NCBI RefSeq assembly: GCF_000092045.1
Contig: NC_007765.1
Coordinates: 434,001-498,000, forward strand
DNA length: 64,000 bases
Direction: 5' to 3'
Source: Rhizobium etli CFN 42
GTDB taxonomy: Bacteria > Pseudomonadota > Alphaproteobacteria > Rhizobiales > Rhizobiaceae
Part shown: piece by piece, positions 1-9,046 of the stretch
Position numbering within the stretch: position 1 is the stretch's first letter
Layout: every line of letters begins with the position of its first letter
Position numbers and translations under genes: made by a program
Notes under the pieces: generated by a model
The model's database searches: none
The model's input: only the letters and a program-made list of their open reading frames with translations
Told to the model about the DNA's origin: nothing

Positions 1-665
1 CGGTCTTTCTCGCTTTCATCAGGGGACACGACGCCCTTGAGATCGGCGTGACCATGCTGGTCACCGGTATCGCACAGCTGGTCACCGCGCCGGTCGCCGT
101 CGCGCTGGAGAAGCGCATGGATGCGCGGCTGCTGTCGGCTGTCGGTTTTGCCCTGTTTGCGATCGGTGTCGGCATGAGCGCCTTTCAGGATCCGCGTTCG
201 GATTACGACGCAATGTTCTGGCCACAGGTCGTGCGCGGCGTCGCCATCATGTTCTGCCTGCTGCCGCCGACCCGGCTGGCGCTCGGCACGCTTTCTGCCG
301 ATCGCGTTCCCGATGCGAGCGGGCTTTTCAATCTCATGCGCAATCTCGGCGGCGCCATCGGCATCGCGCTGATCGACACCATCATCTACACACGCTCGGA
401 GCCGCTGGGACAAGACCTCTGGGCACGTGTCCAGGCCGGCGACATCGAGGCGGCCATGTTTGTCGGCGCGCCCGCCGAGATCATGTCGCGACATAGCGGC
501 AGCTTCGATGCAGATACCATGGCGACGCTCGATCCGTTGGTCCAGACCGCGGCCAGCGTTCAGGCGATCAACGAAGCCTGGATGGTCGTCGCCGTCCTGA
601 CCGGCTGCGCGCTGCTCTCAGTCCCCTTCGCCAGGCGGCCAGCGCGGCATGAGGCCGGGCAGTGA
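1..665 (+). CDS. MFS multidrug efflux permease, DHA2 (EmrB/QacA) family, 3'-terminal part
   Basis: This is the C-terminal 220 or so residues of an inner-membrane proton-driven drug exporter; the reading frame is open from base 3, so the start lies outside the window. Hydrophobic segments alternate with short charged loops. The stretch around PQVVRGVAIMFCLLPPTRLALG and the NLMRNLGGAIGIA motif are typical of the last helices of DHA2 (14-TM) permeases, where the G-x-x-x-G-x-x-N-x-x-R-x-x-G pattern is conserved. Such genes usually sit beside an HlyD-type periplasmic adaptor, which would be upstream of this window. The substrate cannot be told from this fragment. Confidence 0.85.
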   Translation, partial: VFLAFIRGHDALEIGVTMLVTGIAQLVTAPVAVALEKRMDARLLSAVGFALFAIGVGMSAFQDPRSDYDAMFWPQVVRGVAIMFCLLPPTRLALGTLSADRVPDASGLFNLMRNLGGAIGIALIDTIIYTRSEPLGQDLWARVQAGDIEAAMFVGAPAEIMSRHSGSFDADTMATLDPLVQTAASVQAINEAWMVVAVLTGCALLSVPFARRPARHEAGQ

Positions 666-734
666 TCCATATCTTGCAGCAAGCTGCCGCAAAATATTGC
701 CATGTGTCGACGCGGCTACCTTCTACGGGAACTG

Positions 735-1145
735 TCAATCAGATACGGAAACGTCGATCCATCGACCGGTTCCTTGGCCACCGTAGATATCAACGTCGAT
801 CCATACATTGCCACGCAGGATCATATTGGCGGCCTCTCGCGTCATCGTTCCGTTCCGAAGCATCTGCTCCAGAGCCTGGCGATTTACCGGATCGGCAAAG
901 AATGAGTCTGATTGATCGTCATGATCGCGCACATGGTACTGATGGAAATTCGCCCTGTCTTGTCGGATGATCTGCCACGGCTGGGCAAGTCGAGCCCCAT
1001 TCGAATTGTAAAGATCAGCCTCGCCGATATAGGCGCGATAGCTCTCGATCAGGCGATTGCTGTGGTTGGCCTGGACTCTCGCTTGAGCGTGCGCTGTTCC
1101 CGCCACGATGACCGAGCTGAATAGAATCGATAATAATTTTCGCAT
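735..1145 (-). CDS. small secreted protein of unknown function
   Basis: The product is 136 aa and begins MRKLLSILFSSVIVAG followed by THAQA, a standard Sec signal peptide with an AxA-type cleavage site near residue 21. I start it at 1145, not 1160, because GAGGG lies six bases before this ATG. The mature part is hydrophilic and ends with an NVWIDVDIYGG...GRWIDVSVSD segment. I do not recognise a family. It has one mature-region peculiarity: no cysteines. It is convergent with the efflux permease gene and stands alone. It is probably periplasmic or exported; function unknown. Confidence 0.6.
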   Translation of the reverse strand: MRKLLSILFSSVIVAGTAHAQARVQANHSNRLIESYRAYIGEADLYNSNGARLAQPWQIIRQDRANFHQYHVRDHDDQSDSFFADPVNRQALEQMLRNGTMTREAANMILRGNVWIDVDIYGGQGTGRWIDVSVSD

Positions 1146-1398
1146 ATTGCCCTCTTTCAAAAAGAGGCGTCTTACCTAGCGTCAAGCCAATTCGCCAAGC
1201 AAAAAGTTCAAAAGGATGTGCAGTTGCACTCGATCTTCGCGAACACGGCACGCTCCAACTGCCGATGCATACACAGCGGTGTATACGCAGTAAACCGCTC
1301 CTCGGAACGAGACGCGGCTCCAGCGTGTTAAAGGAACCGCTGGCGGCCGCCAAAGTTTAGCTATTTGAGGCCATCATCGCCTGCCGTGGGAATTCAGC

Positions 1399-1887
1399 AT
1401 GAACACCAAGACGATTGTTTTCGAGCAGAGCGACTGGGTTCCGAACAACCCGCGCCTTCCTGTACTGCTTTACCGGGATGTCTTTGCCGACGGTGGACCT
1501 CGTGATTTCGAAGGTCACTTCGCGGCAAATGGTTGGACCGGTGTCTGGACGAACGGAGTCTTCGATTATCAGCACTACCATTCCGGTGCTCATGAAGTGC
1601 TGGGAATTGCGCGTGGCAGCGCCACACTGCTGATCGGTGGTCCCGGCGGTCGAGCGCTCGAAGTCGCGGCGGGAGACTGTCTGGTGCTTCCAGCCGGAAC
1701 CGGGCACCAAAACCTCGGCTGCACGGCGGACTTCGAGGTCATCGGCGCTTATCCCAAAGGGCAGCATGCCGATATTCAGACTTCGGCTGCTTCAAGCGAA
1801 ATGCTGGCGAAAATCTCGTCAGTGCCCCTGCCCGATACCGATCCTGTTCAGGGACCGTCGGGATTTCTCATCGAGAAGTGGCGGTAG
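1399..1887 (+). CDS. cupin-domain protein (YjlB-like)
   Basis: The product is a 162-aa single-domain cupin. The metal-binding motif 1 is visible as HYHSGAHEVLGIARG (about residues 58-72), with two His and a Glu as likely ligands. Motif 2 is GDCLVLPAGTGHQNLG, with the final His. The sequence around it (VFDYQHYHSGAHEVLG, then GGPGGRALEVAAGD) resembles Bacillus YjlB-type cupins, whose reaction is unknown. No enzyme partner is adjacent: the gene lies alone between a divergent secreted-protein gene and the GH94 gene. The cytoplasmic fold is secure; any catalytic role is not. Confidence 0.75.
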   Translation: MNTKTIVFEQSDWVPNNPRLPVLLYRDVFADGGPRDFEGHFAANGWTGVWTNGVFDYQHYHSGAHEVLGIARGSATLLIGGPGGRALEVAAGDCLVLPAGTGHQNLGCTADFEVIGAYPKGQHADIQTSAASSEMLAKISSVPLPDTDPVQGPSGFLIEKWR

Positions 1888-2026
1888 CCATTTGCGCACC
1901 GCGACCGAGATCGAATATCCCCCTTCACTCTGCTCGTTTTGATACAGGTATGCCGAGACACCGAGCCGCCCAAAGGTAGCCCATGGAGCAACCATGCTTC
2001 CAGGCCAGTGTTAGCGGCGCTCTCAT

Positions 2027-5000
2027 GTGAATCAGTCGCGGCACCTTGTTGATCTTCCCATCACCGGTAAGATTTCTCTCAATCTTTTTGCGCCATCCTT
2101 TGATTCCCCTCTGATATCAATCGACGAGATCTCAATGGCCCGGAACCTCAATCGCAGTTTGCAAATGCCACGACGCGAGGAGCTGGGTCTCCTCGCGATC
2201 AGCAACGGTTCCGGACTGTCGATCTCGGCGCTGCCGAACGGCACGCTGTTTGCGATCGAATACGCCGACGACAAGGGGGTGGTGCAGATCAATCAGATCC
2301 AGGGCTCGCCGCTCTACGGCGGCATCAGCCGCCTTTACCTGCGCATCGGAGGCGGCAAGCCTGATGTCGTCGAGATCATCGGCCCTCGCGCCGATGGCAA
2401 CTTCGGGCACGACGCGACGAGCTTTTCCTGGAGCGGCAAGGCCGGCGATATCAGCTACACCGTCCGCCTCGAGCTTCATGCTTCCGAAACGGCCTGGTTC
2501 TGGCACGTCTCGCTCAAGCATCCGAAGAAGGGAACGCTGCCGGTGGATCTGGTGCTTATCCAAGACGTCGGCCTCGGCGATCGCGGTTTCCTGATGAACA
2601 GCGAAGCCTATGCTTCGCAATATGTCGATCACCATATCGCCGATCACAAGACATACGGCCCCGTCGTCATGAATCGGCAAAATCTCAAGCAGTCGGGCGC
2701 CCGCAATCCCTGGCTCCTCCAGGGGTGCTTCGATGGCGCGGCTGCCTATGCCACGGATGCGATCCAGCTGGTGCAGGCGAAACACCGCCAGGACGACCTT
2801 CTGGTCGGTCCCTTCGGAACGAGTCTGCCGAGCGAACGGCGGCAGCAGGAGACGGCCTGTCCGGCCATTCAGTCGAAATCCTTCTCCGTGCCGGCAAGCG
2901 ACGCGACTGTGAGTTTCTTTGCCCTGTTCGCCGCCGATCATCCCGAGGCGTCCAGCGATGCCGACCTTTTGCGGCTCGAGGATATCGAGGTGCCGGAGAG
3001 TGCAGCCGCCGATCCGCGGGCGGCCGCGGCCGTTCGCAGCCTGCTTCAGGATGCGCCCCTGCTGGAGGCCGAGACGTTGGATCTGAACGCGATCCGAAAT
3101 CTCTATCCGGAGCGGAGCCTCGAAGAGCGCTTGCATGGAAAGCTTCTTTCATTTTTCGTGCCGGACGGCGTTCTCAACCGCCACGTCGTCCTGCGCGACA
3201 AGGAACTCATCGTCGCGCGGCGCCATGGCGCGATCGTGCGAAGCGGTCAAAACATGCTGCTCGACGATTCCACCCTTGCCGCCAGCTGCTGGATGCAAGG
3301 CATTTTCGCCGCGCAGCTGACGATCGGCAATACCTCCTTCCACAAGCTCTTTTCGGTGTCCCGCGATCCCTATAATCTGACGCGCGCCAGCGGGCTGCGC
3401 ATCATGGCCGATCTCGGCGCGGGCTGGCAGCTTCTCGCGGCGCCGTCGGCTTTCGAGATGGGACTAAGCGGCTGCCGCTGGATCTATCAGTGCCCGGAGC
3501 GCAGGATCATCGTCACGGCGGTCGCTTCCGGCGAGGATTCGGCGATGCAGTGGAGCGTGTCCGTGGAAGGCAAGCCGTGCCGCTTCCTGGTGTTTGGTCA
3601 TGTGGTGCTCGGGGAGCGCGAATATGACGCCGGCGGGCAGATCGAATTCGATCCCGGCCGCAAACGCATCTCTTTCCGGCCGGATCCGGCCTGGCTGTGG
3701 GGCGAGCGTTACCCCAATGCCGTTTACTGGCTGGTGAGTTCGACGCCTGACGTCATCGACGAGATCGGCGGCGACGAGCTGCTTTATGCCGATGGCGTTG
3801 CGCGCAATGGCGCCTTCATCGCGCTGAGGTCCCGACGGACGCGGGCGCTCTCCTTTGCCGTCGTCGGTTCGATGGCCGATGACGAAGAAGCCGAACGGCT
3901 GGCGCGCCGTTATGAGGCCGGTGTCACCGATGAGGCCATGCTTGCGCCGGCATCGGCATTCTGGCGCAACGCCGTGCGCGGCATGAGCATCGACAGTCCT
4001 TCGCCCGATCTCGCTGCTCAGGCGGCCTTTCTGCCCTGGCTCGCGCATGACGCCATCGTGCATCTGAGCGTGCCGCACGGCCTGGAACAATATACGGGTG
4101 CGGCCTGGGGTACGCGCGACGCCTGTCAGGGGCCGATCGAATTCCTGCTCGCCTATGAGCACGACCGCGAAGCCAAAGAAGTGGTGAAGACCATCTTCGG
4201 TGAGCAATATCTGGAAGGAGGCGACTGGCCGCAATGGTTCATGCTGGAGCCCTATGCCAACATTCGCGCGGGCGACAGTCACGGCGACGTCATCGTCTGG
4301 CCGCTGAAGGCACTCTGCGACTATATCGAGGCGACCGGCGATCTCGCCATCCTCGACGAGAAGGTCTCCTGGCGTGACGAAAAGACCATGCAGAAGGCGC
4401 CCGAGGCCGATGCCATCGCGACCCATGTCGAGAAGCTGCTCGATACTGTCCGCACACAGTTCATTCCGGGAACGCATCTGATCCGCTATGGCGAGGGAGA
4501 CTGGAACGATTCGCTGCAGCCGGCCGATCCGCATCTGCGCGACTGGATGGTGAGCAGCTGGACCGTCGCCCTGCTCTATGAGCAGATCGTCCGTTATTCC
4601 GCCATCCTGCGCCGCCGCGGCCACAGCGGCGAGGCAAATGCCTTGCGGAAGATAGCAACCGCGATGCGCCGGGATTTCAACCGCCATCTCGTGCGCGACG
4701 GCGTCGTTGCCGGCTATGGCATCTTCGATCCCGCCCATGACGGCGTCGAATTGCTGCTGCATCCGAGCGACAAACGTACCGGCCTTTCCTTCTCGCTGAT
4801 CTCGATGACGCAGGCCATGCTCGGCAAGCTGTTCACGCCGGCGCAGAGGCGGCATCATATGCGGCTGATCGAAGAGCATCTGCTCTTCCCCGATGGCGTG
4901 CGGCTGATGGAAAAGCCGGCGACCTACGCCGGCGGGCCCGAAACTCTGTTTCGCCGGGCCGAATCCTCGTCCTTCTTCGGCCGCGAGATCGGGCTGATGT

Positions 5001-5440
5001 ATGTGCATGCGCATCTGCGTTATTGCGAAACGCTCGCGCTCGACGCTGCGGCGGAGGAGCTGTGGAAGGCGATCGCCGTCGTCAATCCGATCGCCGTCAC
5101 GACGGCCTTGCCGCATGCTTCTCTGCGCCAGCGCAATACCTATTTCAGCAGCAGCGACGCGGCTTTCCATGACCGTTATCAGGCGGCGGCGCAATGGGCG
5201 CGCGCCAAGAGCGGAAAGATCGCCGTCGATGGCGGCTGGCGCATCTATTCGAGCGGACCTGGCCTCTACACCAGGAGTTTCGTCGAAAATATCCTGGGCT
5301 TCAAACGACGCTTCGGCCGGCGCAGGCGCAAACCGCTCCTGCCTGCGGCGCATGCCGCCATCGATCTGCAGACGGATCACGCCGCTTGGCGGCGGTTGAT
5401 GAAGCCGAATATGGAGGGGATAGCGTTGAGAGAACGCTAA
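2027..5440 (+). CDS. GH94-type glycoside phosphorylase (possible 1,2-beta-oligoglucan phosphorylase)
   Basis: The product is 1137 aa, with an N-terminal beta-sandwich half and a C-terminal (alpha/alpha)6-barrel half as in GH94 (old GT36) enzymes. The barrel carries GTRDACQGP, GDWPQWFMLEPY, SHGDVIVWPLKALCDYI and GEGDWNDSLQP. The Asp of GDWND (residue 825 here) aligns with the general acid of the family. These enzymes cleave beta-glucosidic bonds with phosphate to give glucose 1-phosphate. The length is far above cellobiose phosphorylase (about 800 aa) and close to the 1,2-beta-oligoglucan phosphorylases, which would suit a rhizobium that makes cyclic beta-1,2-glucan; that substrate is inference. 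The start is uncertain: the GTG at 2027 opens the frame, but an ATG at 2135 (37th codon) is also plausible. No signal peptide. Confidence 0.75.
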   Translation: MNQSRHLVDLPITGKISLNLFAPSFDSPLISIDEISMARNLNRSLQMPRREELGLLAISNGSGLSISALPNGTLFAIEYADDKGVVQINQIQGSPLYGGISRLYLRIGGGKPDVVEIIGPRADGNFGHDATSFSWSGKAGDISYTVRLELHASETAWFWHVSLKHPKKGTLPVDLVLIQDVGLGDRGFLMNSEAYASQYVDHHIADHKTYGPVVMNRQNLKQSGARNPWLLQGCFDGAAAYATDAIQLVQAKHRQDDLLVGPFGTSLPSERRQQETACPAIQSKSFSVPASDATVSFFALFAADHPEASSDADLLRLEDIEVPESAAADPRAAAAVRSLLQDAPLLEAETLDLNAIRNLYPERSLEERLHGKLLSFFVPDGVLNRHVVLRDKELIVARRHGAIVRSGQNMLLDDSTLAASCWMQGIFAAQLTIGNTSFHKLFSVSRDPYNLTRASGLRIMADLGAGWQLLAAPSAFEMGLSGCRWIYQCPERRIIVTAVASGEDSAMQWSVSVEGKPCRFLVFGHVVLGEREYDAGGQIEFDPGRKRISFRPDPAWLWGERYPNAVYWLVSSTPDVIDEIGGDELLYADGVARNGAFIALRSRRTRALSFAVVGSMADDEEAERLARRYEAGVTDEAMLAPASAFWRNAVRGMSIDSPSPDLAAQAAFLPWLAHDAIVHLSVPHGLEQYTGAAWGTRDACQGPIEFLLAYEHDREAKEVVKTIFGEQYLEGGDWPQWFMLEPYANIRAGDSHGDVIVWPLKALCDYIEATGDLAILDEKVSWRDEKTMQKAPEADAIATHVEKLLDTVRTQFIPGTHLIRYGEGDWNDSLQPADPHLRDWMVSSWTVALLYEQIVRYSAILRRRGHSGEANALRKIATAMRRDFNRHLVRDGVVAGYGIFDPAHDGVELLLHPSDKRTGLSFSLISMTQAMLGKLFTPAQRRHHMRLIEEHLLFPDGVRLMEKPATYAGGPETLFRRAESSSFFGREIGLMYVHAHLRYCETLALDAAAEELWKAIAVVNPIAVTTALPHASLRQRNTYFSSSDAAFHDRYQAAAQWARAKSGKIAVDGGWRIYSSGPGLYTRSFVENILGFKRRFGRRRRKPLLPAAHAAIDLQTDHAAWRRLMKPNMEGIALRER

Positions 5441-5478
5441 ACAACGGCAAGAGAGAACGCCAAGCAACGGGGGTTCTT

Positions 5479-6252
5479 ATGATCCGCAACTCCTCACAAA
5501 GCAAAGCCCTGAACCACACGGCACGATCCGATGCCGAAAAAGCGCGCATTTGTGCCGCTAACAACGCAGACCTGTATCAGGCGGTTTTCCGTGCCCGTGG
5601 ACTGCCGGATCAGCGCACCAGCGCGTTTTGGTCAAGCGACGCGATCGCACCGCCATACTATTCCAACATGACGACACTCGACCCGGATGCAACGGACGAA
5701 CAGCTGGTTGAAATCGGTCGGCTTACAGATCGGCTAGGACGGCGTCCTGGCTGCAAAGACGGGTTTTCCAGGCTCGATCTTGTCGACAAAGGGTTCCAGT
5801 TGTTGTTTTCCGCATCATGGATTTGGGCTGAACCTCACAGAATCTCAGCGCGTGCGCCGCAAGATTGGGCACGCATTCGCGATGGCGCGGCCCTGGAAGG
5901 CTGGGAACATTCGTGGAAAGAGTCGGGCAGCCCCACAGATGCCAACGTCTTCACACCGGCTCTGCTCTCCGATCCCGACATACACATCTATGGCCGATGG
6001 GCCGGCGACGGCTTTGACGCGGGCTGCATCGTAAATCGATCACCCGAGGCTGTCGGGATCTCCAACATCTTTAGCTTGGCTGGCACGCCGCAGGTCTTCC
6101 AGGATGCCAGCTCATTGGCCACTGTCGCCTTTTCACCCGATCTGCCGCTTGTCGGATACGATCGTGATGAAGCACTGGACGAAATGACAAAACTGGGTTT
6201 CAGGCCGGTCGGCCAATTGCGGATTTGGCTATCTGATGAGGGCGGCACGTAA
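5479..6252 (+). CDS. hypothetical protein with GNAT-like C-terminus
   Basis: The product is 257 aa, starting at the ATG at 5479, 38 bases after the phosphorylase stop. The frame is open further upstream inside the previous gene, but that part is a shadow of it. The N-terminal part has YYSNMTTLDPDA near residue 60. The C-terminal part has a pattern seen in N-acetyltransferases: GCIVNRSPEAVGISNIF, then LVGYDRDEALDEMTKLGF and GQLRIWL, as in the 'GYE..eAl..a...GF...G.l.vW' ending of GNAT proteins. The acetyl-CoA loop (Q/RxxGxG/A) is not obvious, so activity is doubtful. It may be co-transcribed with the phosphorylase gene. Function unknown. Confidence 0.6.
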   Translation: MIRNSSQSKALNHTARSDAEKARICAANNADLYQAVFRARGLPDQRTSAFWSSDAIAPPYYSNMTTLDPDATDEQLVEIGRLTDRLGRRPGCKDGFSRLDLVDKGFQLLFSASWIWAEPHRISARAPQDWARIRDGAALEGWEHSWKESGSPTDANVFTPALLSDPDIHIYGRWAGDGFDAGCIVNRSPEAVGISNIFSLAGTPQVFQDASSLATVAFSPDLPLVGYDRDEALDEMTKLGFRPVGQLRIWLSDEGGT

Positions 6253-6313
6253 CGCGTTTCTTCATTTGCGTTATTCAGCGGGTAGCCACGCAACGCCGTC
6301 AAGATGCGAACGT

Positions 6314-7060
6314 TCAGGACAGGTCGGTCGCGCCGCGCAGTTCTTCAAACCGCGCAGCACTCTTCGACAGATGGCTGCGGATGGCACGGCGCGCGGCCGC
6401 TTCGTTGCCGTCGCGGATCGCCGTGAATATGGCATGGTGTTCCCTGCGCATGCGAGCGGCATGGCGCTTGCGCTCCGCAGCCGTCATCTTGTCCAAGCGC
6501 GCCCATTGACGCGGCACCATGATGTTGCCGAACGTATCGAAGAGGCGGCCGTAGTAAGAATTCTGCGTCGCGACCAGGATCGACCGGTGGAAGGCGTAGT
6601 CTTCCTCAGCACCGTATCCACCCTCTTCGAGCGCCCTGTCGAGAGCATCGAGCCGATCCTGCATACGGTCGATATCTTCCTGCGTGCGCCGCAGTGCGGC
6701 GAGACCGGCCGCCCCATATTCGACCCCCATGCGCAGCTCCAGCACCCGCAGAACCTCATCGATCGACTGCAGGTCATTGGGAATGATGGAGAAGGATCTC
6801 GGTGTCGGATCGTCCGAGACGAAAGCGCCGAGGCCCTGGTGCGTGGTGATCAGTCCCTTGGCTCGCAGAGTGGCGAGCGCCTCGCGCACGATCGTGCGGC
6901 TGACACCGCTCGCCGCCATAATCGCCTGTTCGGTCGGCAGGCGCTGGCCCGGCTTGAGGTCACCGGACTCGATCTGCGCCGCCAGCGTATCGGCAAGGTT
7001 GCTACGCAGGTTCGGCGGCTGGCGAATGGTGCTGAAGAGCGCGTTGTCCTTGTCCGTCAT
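6314..7060 (-). CDS. FadR-type GntR-family transcriptional regulator
   Basis: The product is 248 aa. An N-terminal winged helix-turn-helix (LRPGQRLPTEQ-like region LKPGQRLPTEQAIMAASGVS, then TIVREALATLRAKGLI, residues about 36-76) is followed by an all-helical FCD ligand-binding domain (residues about 100-235). FCD metal-ligand candidates are in DYAFHRSI and in the later ARRAIRSHL helix. FadR-subfamily members usually bind sugar acids or organic acids. It lies on the same strand downstream of kduI and kduD, so it most likely controls them in response to a hexuronate intermediate. A TTGT-N3-ACAA palindrome upstream of kduI (8901-8911) fits the usual operator of this subfamily. Confidence 0.9.
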   Translation of the reverse strand: MTDKDNALFSTIRQPPNLRSNLADTLAAQIESGDLKPGQRLPTEQAIMAASGVSRTIVREALATLRAKGLITTHQGLGAFVSDDPTPRSFSIIPNDLQSIDEVLRVLELRMGVEYGAAGLAALRRTQEDIDRMQDRLDALDRALEEGGYGAEEDYAFHRSILVATQNSYYGRLFDTFGNIMVPRQWARLDKMTAAERKRHAARMRREHHAIFTAIRDGNEAAARRAIRSHLSKSAARFEELRGATDLS

Positions 7061-7201
7061 TCCTTGTCAATCCTGCCTCTCGGGGCGGCTGCTCCGGCAG
7101 AATGCTTCAAGCTAACCCGGAAAAGCTCTAGCGCATGCCGGCTGGAAAGGCAAAAACGACGCGAGCCGAGACTCTGTGCTTCGTCAGTCGGCGAAAAGCG
7201 A

Positions 7202-7957
7202 TCACCGCGCCAGCCAGCCGCCGTCGACGGGCAGCACCGTCCCGTGCACGTAATCGGATGCGGGCGACGCCAGGAACACGGCAGCACCGCCAAGTTCGGA
7301 CGGCGTTCCCCAGCGCCCCGCCGGAATACGGGCGAGGATGGCGGCGTTGCGGTCGGCGTCCTCGCGCAGCGCCGTGGTGTTGTTGGTGACGAAATAACCG
7401 GGCGCAATGGCGTTGACGTTGACGCCCTTGCCGGCCCATTCGCAGGCGAGCAGTTTCGTCAATCCGGCAAGCCCGCTTTTCGAGGCCGTGTAGGACGGGA
7501 TGCGAATGCCGCCCTGGAAGGAGAGCAGCGAGGCGATGTTGATGATCTTGCCCCTGCCTTTCTCGACCATGTGGCGGCCGGCGGCCTGCGACAGGAAGAA
7601 GGCGGTCTTGAGGTTGACGTCGATCACTGCGTCCCAATCTTCCTCGGTGAAGTCGAGCGCGTCGGCGCGGCGGATGATGCCGGCATTGTTGACGAGGATA
7701 TCGAGTCCGCCGAAGGTCTGGATGGTCTCGGCAACGATCCCCTTGACCGGTTCGATGGTGCCGAGATCGGCCTTGATGACATGGAAGCGGCTGCCGGCCT
7801 GTTTCACCAGCGCCTCGGTTTCGTCCATCGCGGAGCGCCCGACGGCGGCGATCGCGGCACCGGCCTCGGCGAGCGCCGCTGCGATTGCCTGGCCGATGCC
7901 GGTATTGGCGCCGGTGACGACGGCGGTCCGGCCGGAGAGGTCGAAGGGATTTGCCAC
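7202..7957 (-). CDS. kduD: 2-dehydro-3-deoxy-D-gluconate 5-dehydrogenase (KduD)
   Basis: The product is a 251-aa classical short-chain dehydrogenase, the usual length for KduD. The NAD-binding TGANTGIG is at residues 15-22, NNAG at about 90, and the catalytic Ser is followed by YTASKSGLAGLTK (Tyr/Lys pair). It ends with the KduD-like DYVHGTVLPVDGGWLAR. The enzyme reduces 2,5-diketo-3-deoxygluconate to 2-keto-3-deoxygluconate in the cytosol during breakdown of unsaturated uronates from pectin or polygalacturonate. It starts four bases after the kduI stop codon, so the two genes form one transcription unit. Confidence 0.92.
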   Translation of the reverse strand: MANPFDLSGRTAVVTGANTGIGQAIAAALAEAGAAIAAVGRSAMDETEALVKQAGSRFHVIKADLGTIEPVKGIVAETIQTFGGLDILVNNAGIIRRADALDFTEEDWDAVIDVNLKTAFFLSQAAGRHMVEKGRGKIINIASLLSFQGGIRIPSYTASKSGLAGLTKLLACEWAGKGVNVNAIAPGYFVTNNTTALREDADRNAAILARIPAGRWGTPSELGGAAVFLASPASDYVHGTVLPVDGGWLAR

Positions 7958-7961
7958 GGTG

Positions 7962-8798
7962 TTACCTCAGATCCGCAATGGCGATATGGTCCATGTCGGT
8001 GAAGCTCTTATTGTCGCCGGCCATCGCCCAGATGAAGCTGTAATTCTTCGTGCCGGCGCCCGAATGGATCGACCAGGGCGGCGAGATGACCGCCTGTTCG
8101 TTGGCGACCAACATGTGCCGGGTCTGCTGCGGCTCGCCCATGAAATGGAAGACACGCTGGTCGGCTTCGAGATCGAAATAGAGATAGGCTTCCATGCGCC
8201 GGTCATGCGTATGGGCCGGCATGGTGTTCCAAACGCTGCCAGGCTCGATCATGGTGAAGCCCAGGGTGAGCTGACAGGACTGGCAGACCTCCGGGTGGAT
8301 GAACTGGAAAATCGAGCGCTTGTTGGCCGTCGCGGCTTCGCCCGGCGTCAGGTGGCGCGCCTTTTCGCGGGTGAGCAGCACGGTCGGGTGCGCTTGGTGC
8401 GCTGGCGTCGAGACCAGATAGAACTTCGCCGGATTGGCAGCATCCGCGCTCTCGAAGCGGATGTCCTTGACGCCCTTGCCGGCATAGAGGCAGTCATACT
8501 TGGCAAGGTCGTAGCTCATGCCGTCGACGATGATGCGGCCGGCGCCGCCGATGTTGAGGGCTCCGAGTTCACGTTCGGCGAGGAAAGTTTCCTGGCCGAT
8601 CGCCGTCGGCGCCGTCAGTGTCAGCGCGGCACCGAGCGGCGTGGCGCCGCCGATAACCATCCGGTCGTAATGGGAATATGTCAGCCGGATCTCGCCGCCT
8701 GCGAAGACGGTCTCCACCAGAAAGTGACGCCGCAGCGTTTCGGTGTCGTATTCGCGCACGGCCTCGGGATGGGAGGCGTGCCTCACGTCGATCTGCAT
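7962..8798 (-). CDS. kduI: 5-dehydro-4-deoxy-D-glucuronate isomerase (KduI)
   Basis: The product is 278 aa, the same length as E. coli KduI, a zinc cupin isomerase. The diagnostic metal-binding segment is PAHTHDRRMEAYLYFDLE (His, His, Glu) at about residues 193-210, with a later His in SIHSGAGT. It starts MQIDVRHASHPEAVREYDTE, the conserved N-terminus. It interconverts 4-deoxy-L-threo-5-hexosulose uronate and 2,5-diketo-3-deoxygluconate, feeding KduD. It is the first gene of the kduID unit, about 100 bases downstream of a candidate GntR operator. Confidence 0.95.
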   Translation of the reverse strand: MQIDVRHASHPEAVREYDTETLRRHFLVETVFAGGEIRLTYSHYDRMVIGGATPLGAALTLTAPTAIGQETFLAERELGALNIGGAGRIIVDGMSYDLAKYDCLYAGKGVKDIRFESADAANPAKFYLVSTPAHQAHPTVLLTREKARHLTPGEAATANKRSIFQFIHPEVCQSCQLTLGFTMIEPGSVWNTMPAHTHDRRMEAYLYFDLEADQRVFHFMGEPQQTRHMLVANEQAVISPPWSIHSGAGTKNYSFIWAMAGDNKSFTDMDHIAIADLR

Positions 8799-8900
8799 GT
8801 CAGTTTTCCTTCAGCTTCGTTGTCGTCACGCATCGTCGCTATGGCGCAAGCCGGCCCATCAGCCGTCTTCCGCTGTGGCGGTATCCGTCTGGTTACATAG

Positions 8901-8911
8901 TTGTACGACAA
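8901..8911. promoter_or_regulatory. candidate GntR (FadR-type) operator upstream of kduI
   Basis: The palindrome TTGTACGACAA (arms TTGT and ACAA, 3-base spacer) sits 103 bases upstream of the kduI start. FadR-subfamily regulators typically bind N-T-x-G-T-N3-A-C-x-A-N, which this matches. The only such regulator nearby is encoded at 6314-7060. Single site; binding is inferred. Confidence 0.45.
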
Positions 8912-9002
8912 GTTTGGTGTCAACAAGTTTGTCCGGTACTCGCCTGAGCAGACGTGAGGCGATCGCGAGCGGCCGCGTTCGTCGCGCCCGCATATTCCTC
9001 GC

Positions 9003-9046
9003 CAAAACGAAAAAAGCCTGCCGCGGGAGGAGGTGCGGCAGGCTTT
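9003..9046 (-). terminator. rho-independent terminator closing the hairpin array
   Basis: Read on the minus strand there is a perfect 12-bp stem (arms 9035-9046 and 9013-9024, AAAGCCTGCCGC and its complement). The 10-base loop contains CCTCCTCCC, and the stem is followed by a T-run (TTTTTTCGTTTT). It would end transcripts that come from the DUF1127 gene and the hairpins before it. It is both a terminator and the last copy of the loop motif. Confidence 0.85.

Noticed and set aside
662..1124. Three short plus-strand frames after the efflux permease gene
   Set aside because: They are antisense to the secreted protein at 735-1145, which has a signal peptide and a good ribosome binding site.
3464..5467. 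667-codon minus-strand open frame opposite the GH94 gene
   Set aside because: It is the antisense shadow of a high-GC gene: no family, no start signal, and the plus strand has clear GH94 motifs.
6236..8002. 588-codon plus-strand open frame opposite the GntR and kduD genes
   Set aside because: Spans an intergenic region and two recognisable minus-strand genes; shadow frame.
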